Shown: one piece after another, positions 5,384 to 5,853 of the stretch
How positions within the stretch are numbered: position 1 is the stretch's first letter
How the letters are laid out: the number at the start of each line of letters is the position of its first letter
From: an uncultured Oscillospiraceae bacterium
GTDB lineage: Bacteria; Bacillota; Clostridia; Oscillospirales; Ruminococcaceae
DNA length: 5,853 bases
NCBI GenBank assembly: GCA_900555435.1
Contig: USLH01000141.1
Span: 1 to 5,853, forward strand
Reading direction: 5' to 3'
Notes under the pieces: generated by a model
Told to the model about the DNA's origin: nothing
The model's input: the letters and a program-made list of their open reading frames with translations, nothing else
Database searches by the model: none
Position numbers and translations under genes: made by a program

Positions 5384-5456
5384 GAAACCATACCAAATGA
5401 AAACCTGTGGCGGCTTCCTCCAAACGGACAGCCTCCCTTAAGAAAGGACGAGAATT

Positions 5457-5853
<397 letters not shown>

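Noticed and set aside
5441..5454. CCCTT-AAG-AAAGG hairpin that could hide the argG SD
   Set aside because: The stem is only four to five weak pairs; it is not strong enough to propose regulation.

Overview
The window looks like chromosomal DNA of a low- to mid-GC Gram-positive bacterium, most likely a member of the Clostridia (Bacillota). The evidence is near-perfect sigma-A promoters (TTGACA, 17 bp, TATAAT), strong AGGAG-type Shine-Dalgarno sites 6-9 nt from each start, U-tract terminators, and a yybP-ykoY manganese riboswitch. The genus is not resolved. I see no mobile element, CRISPR array, tRNA or rRNA.

Layout, left to right. (1) Positions 1-993, minus strand: the first 331 residues of a CNNM/CorC-type membrane protein with a CBS pair ("hemolysin family"), cut by the window edge. 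Its 5' leader of about 235 nt (994-1227) has a consensus promoter and a strong intrinsic terminator upstream of the gene, so it looks like a riboswitch or attenuator that I cannot assign to a known class. (2) 1384-3612, minus strand: a cluster transcribed as mntP (Mn2+ exporter), a GNAT acetyltransferase, and a LacX/GalM-like aldose 1-epimerase. mntP has a consensus promoter, a manganese aptamer at the extreme 5' end of the transcript, and a terminator that reuses the aptamer's 3' strand. The GNAT gene follows 10 nt after mntP. The epimerase has its own consensus promoter, with a palindrome in the spacer, and a terminator just after its stop codon. (3) 3698-5041, minus strand: a complete MATE-family multidrug/cation antiporter. 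(4) 5042-5456: a 415-nt divergent intergenic region with a probable argG promoter, a possible ARG box, and a paired repeat in the probable MATE promoter. (5) 5457-5853, plus strand: the first 132 codons of argininosuccinate synthase (argG), cut by the window edge.

Two metal-ion-related membrane proteins (MntP and the CNNM/CorC protein) each have a structured leader that ends in a terminator before the coding region. The mntP leader belongs to a known class: Mn2+ binding should hold the aptamer helix together, prevent the terminator, and switch on Mn2+ export together with the linked acetyltransferase. The CNNM/CorC leader has the same architecture but not the same conserved bases, and it is the best candidate here for something undescribed. 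The epimerase, MATE and argG genes have no evident functional link to these and appear to be ordinary chromosomal neighbours.
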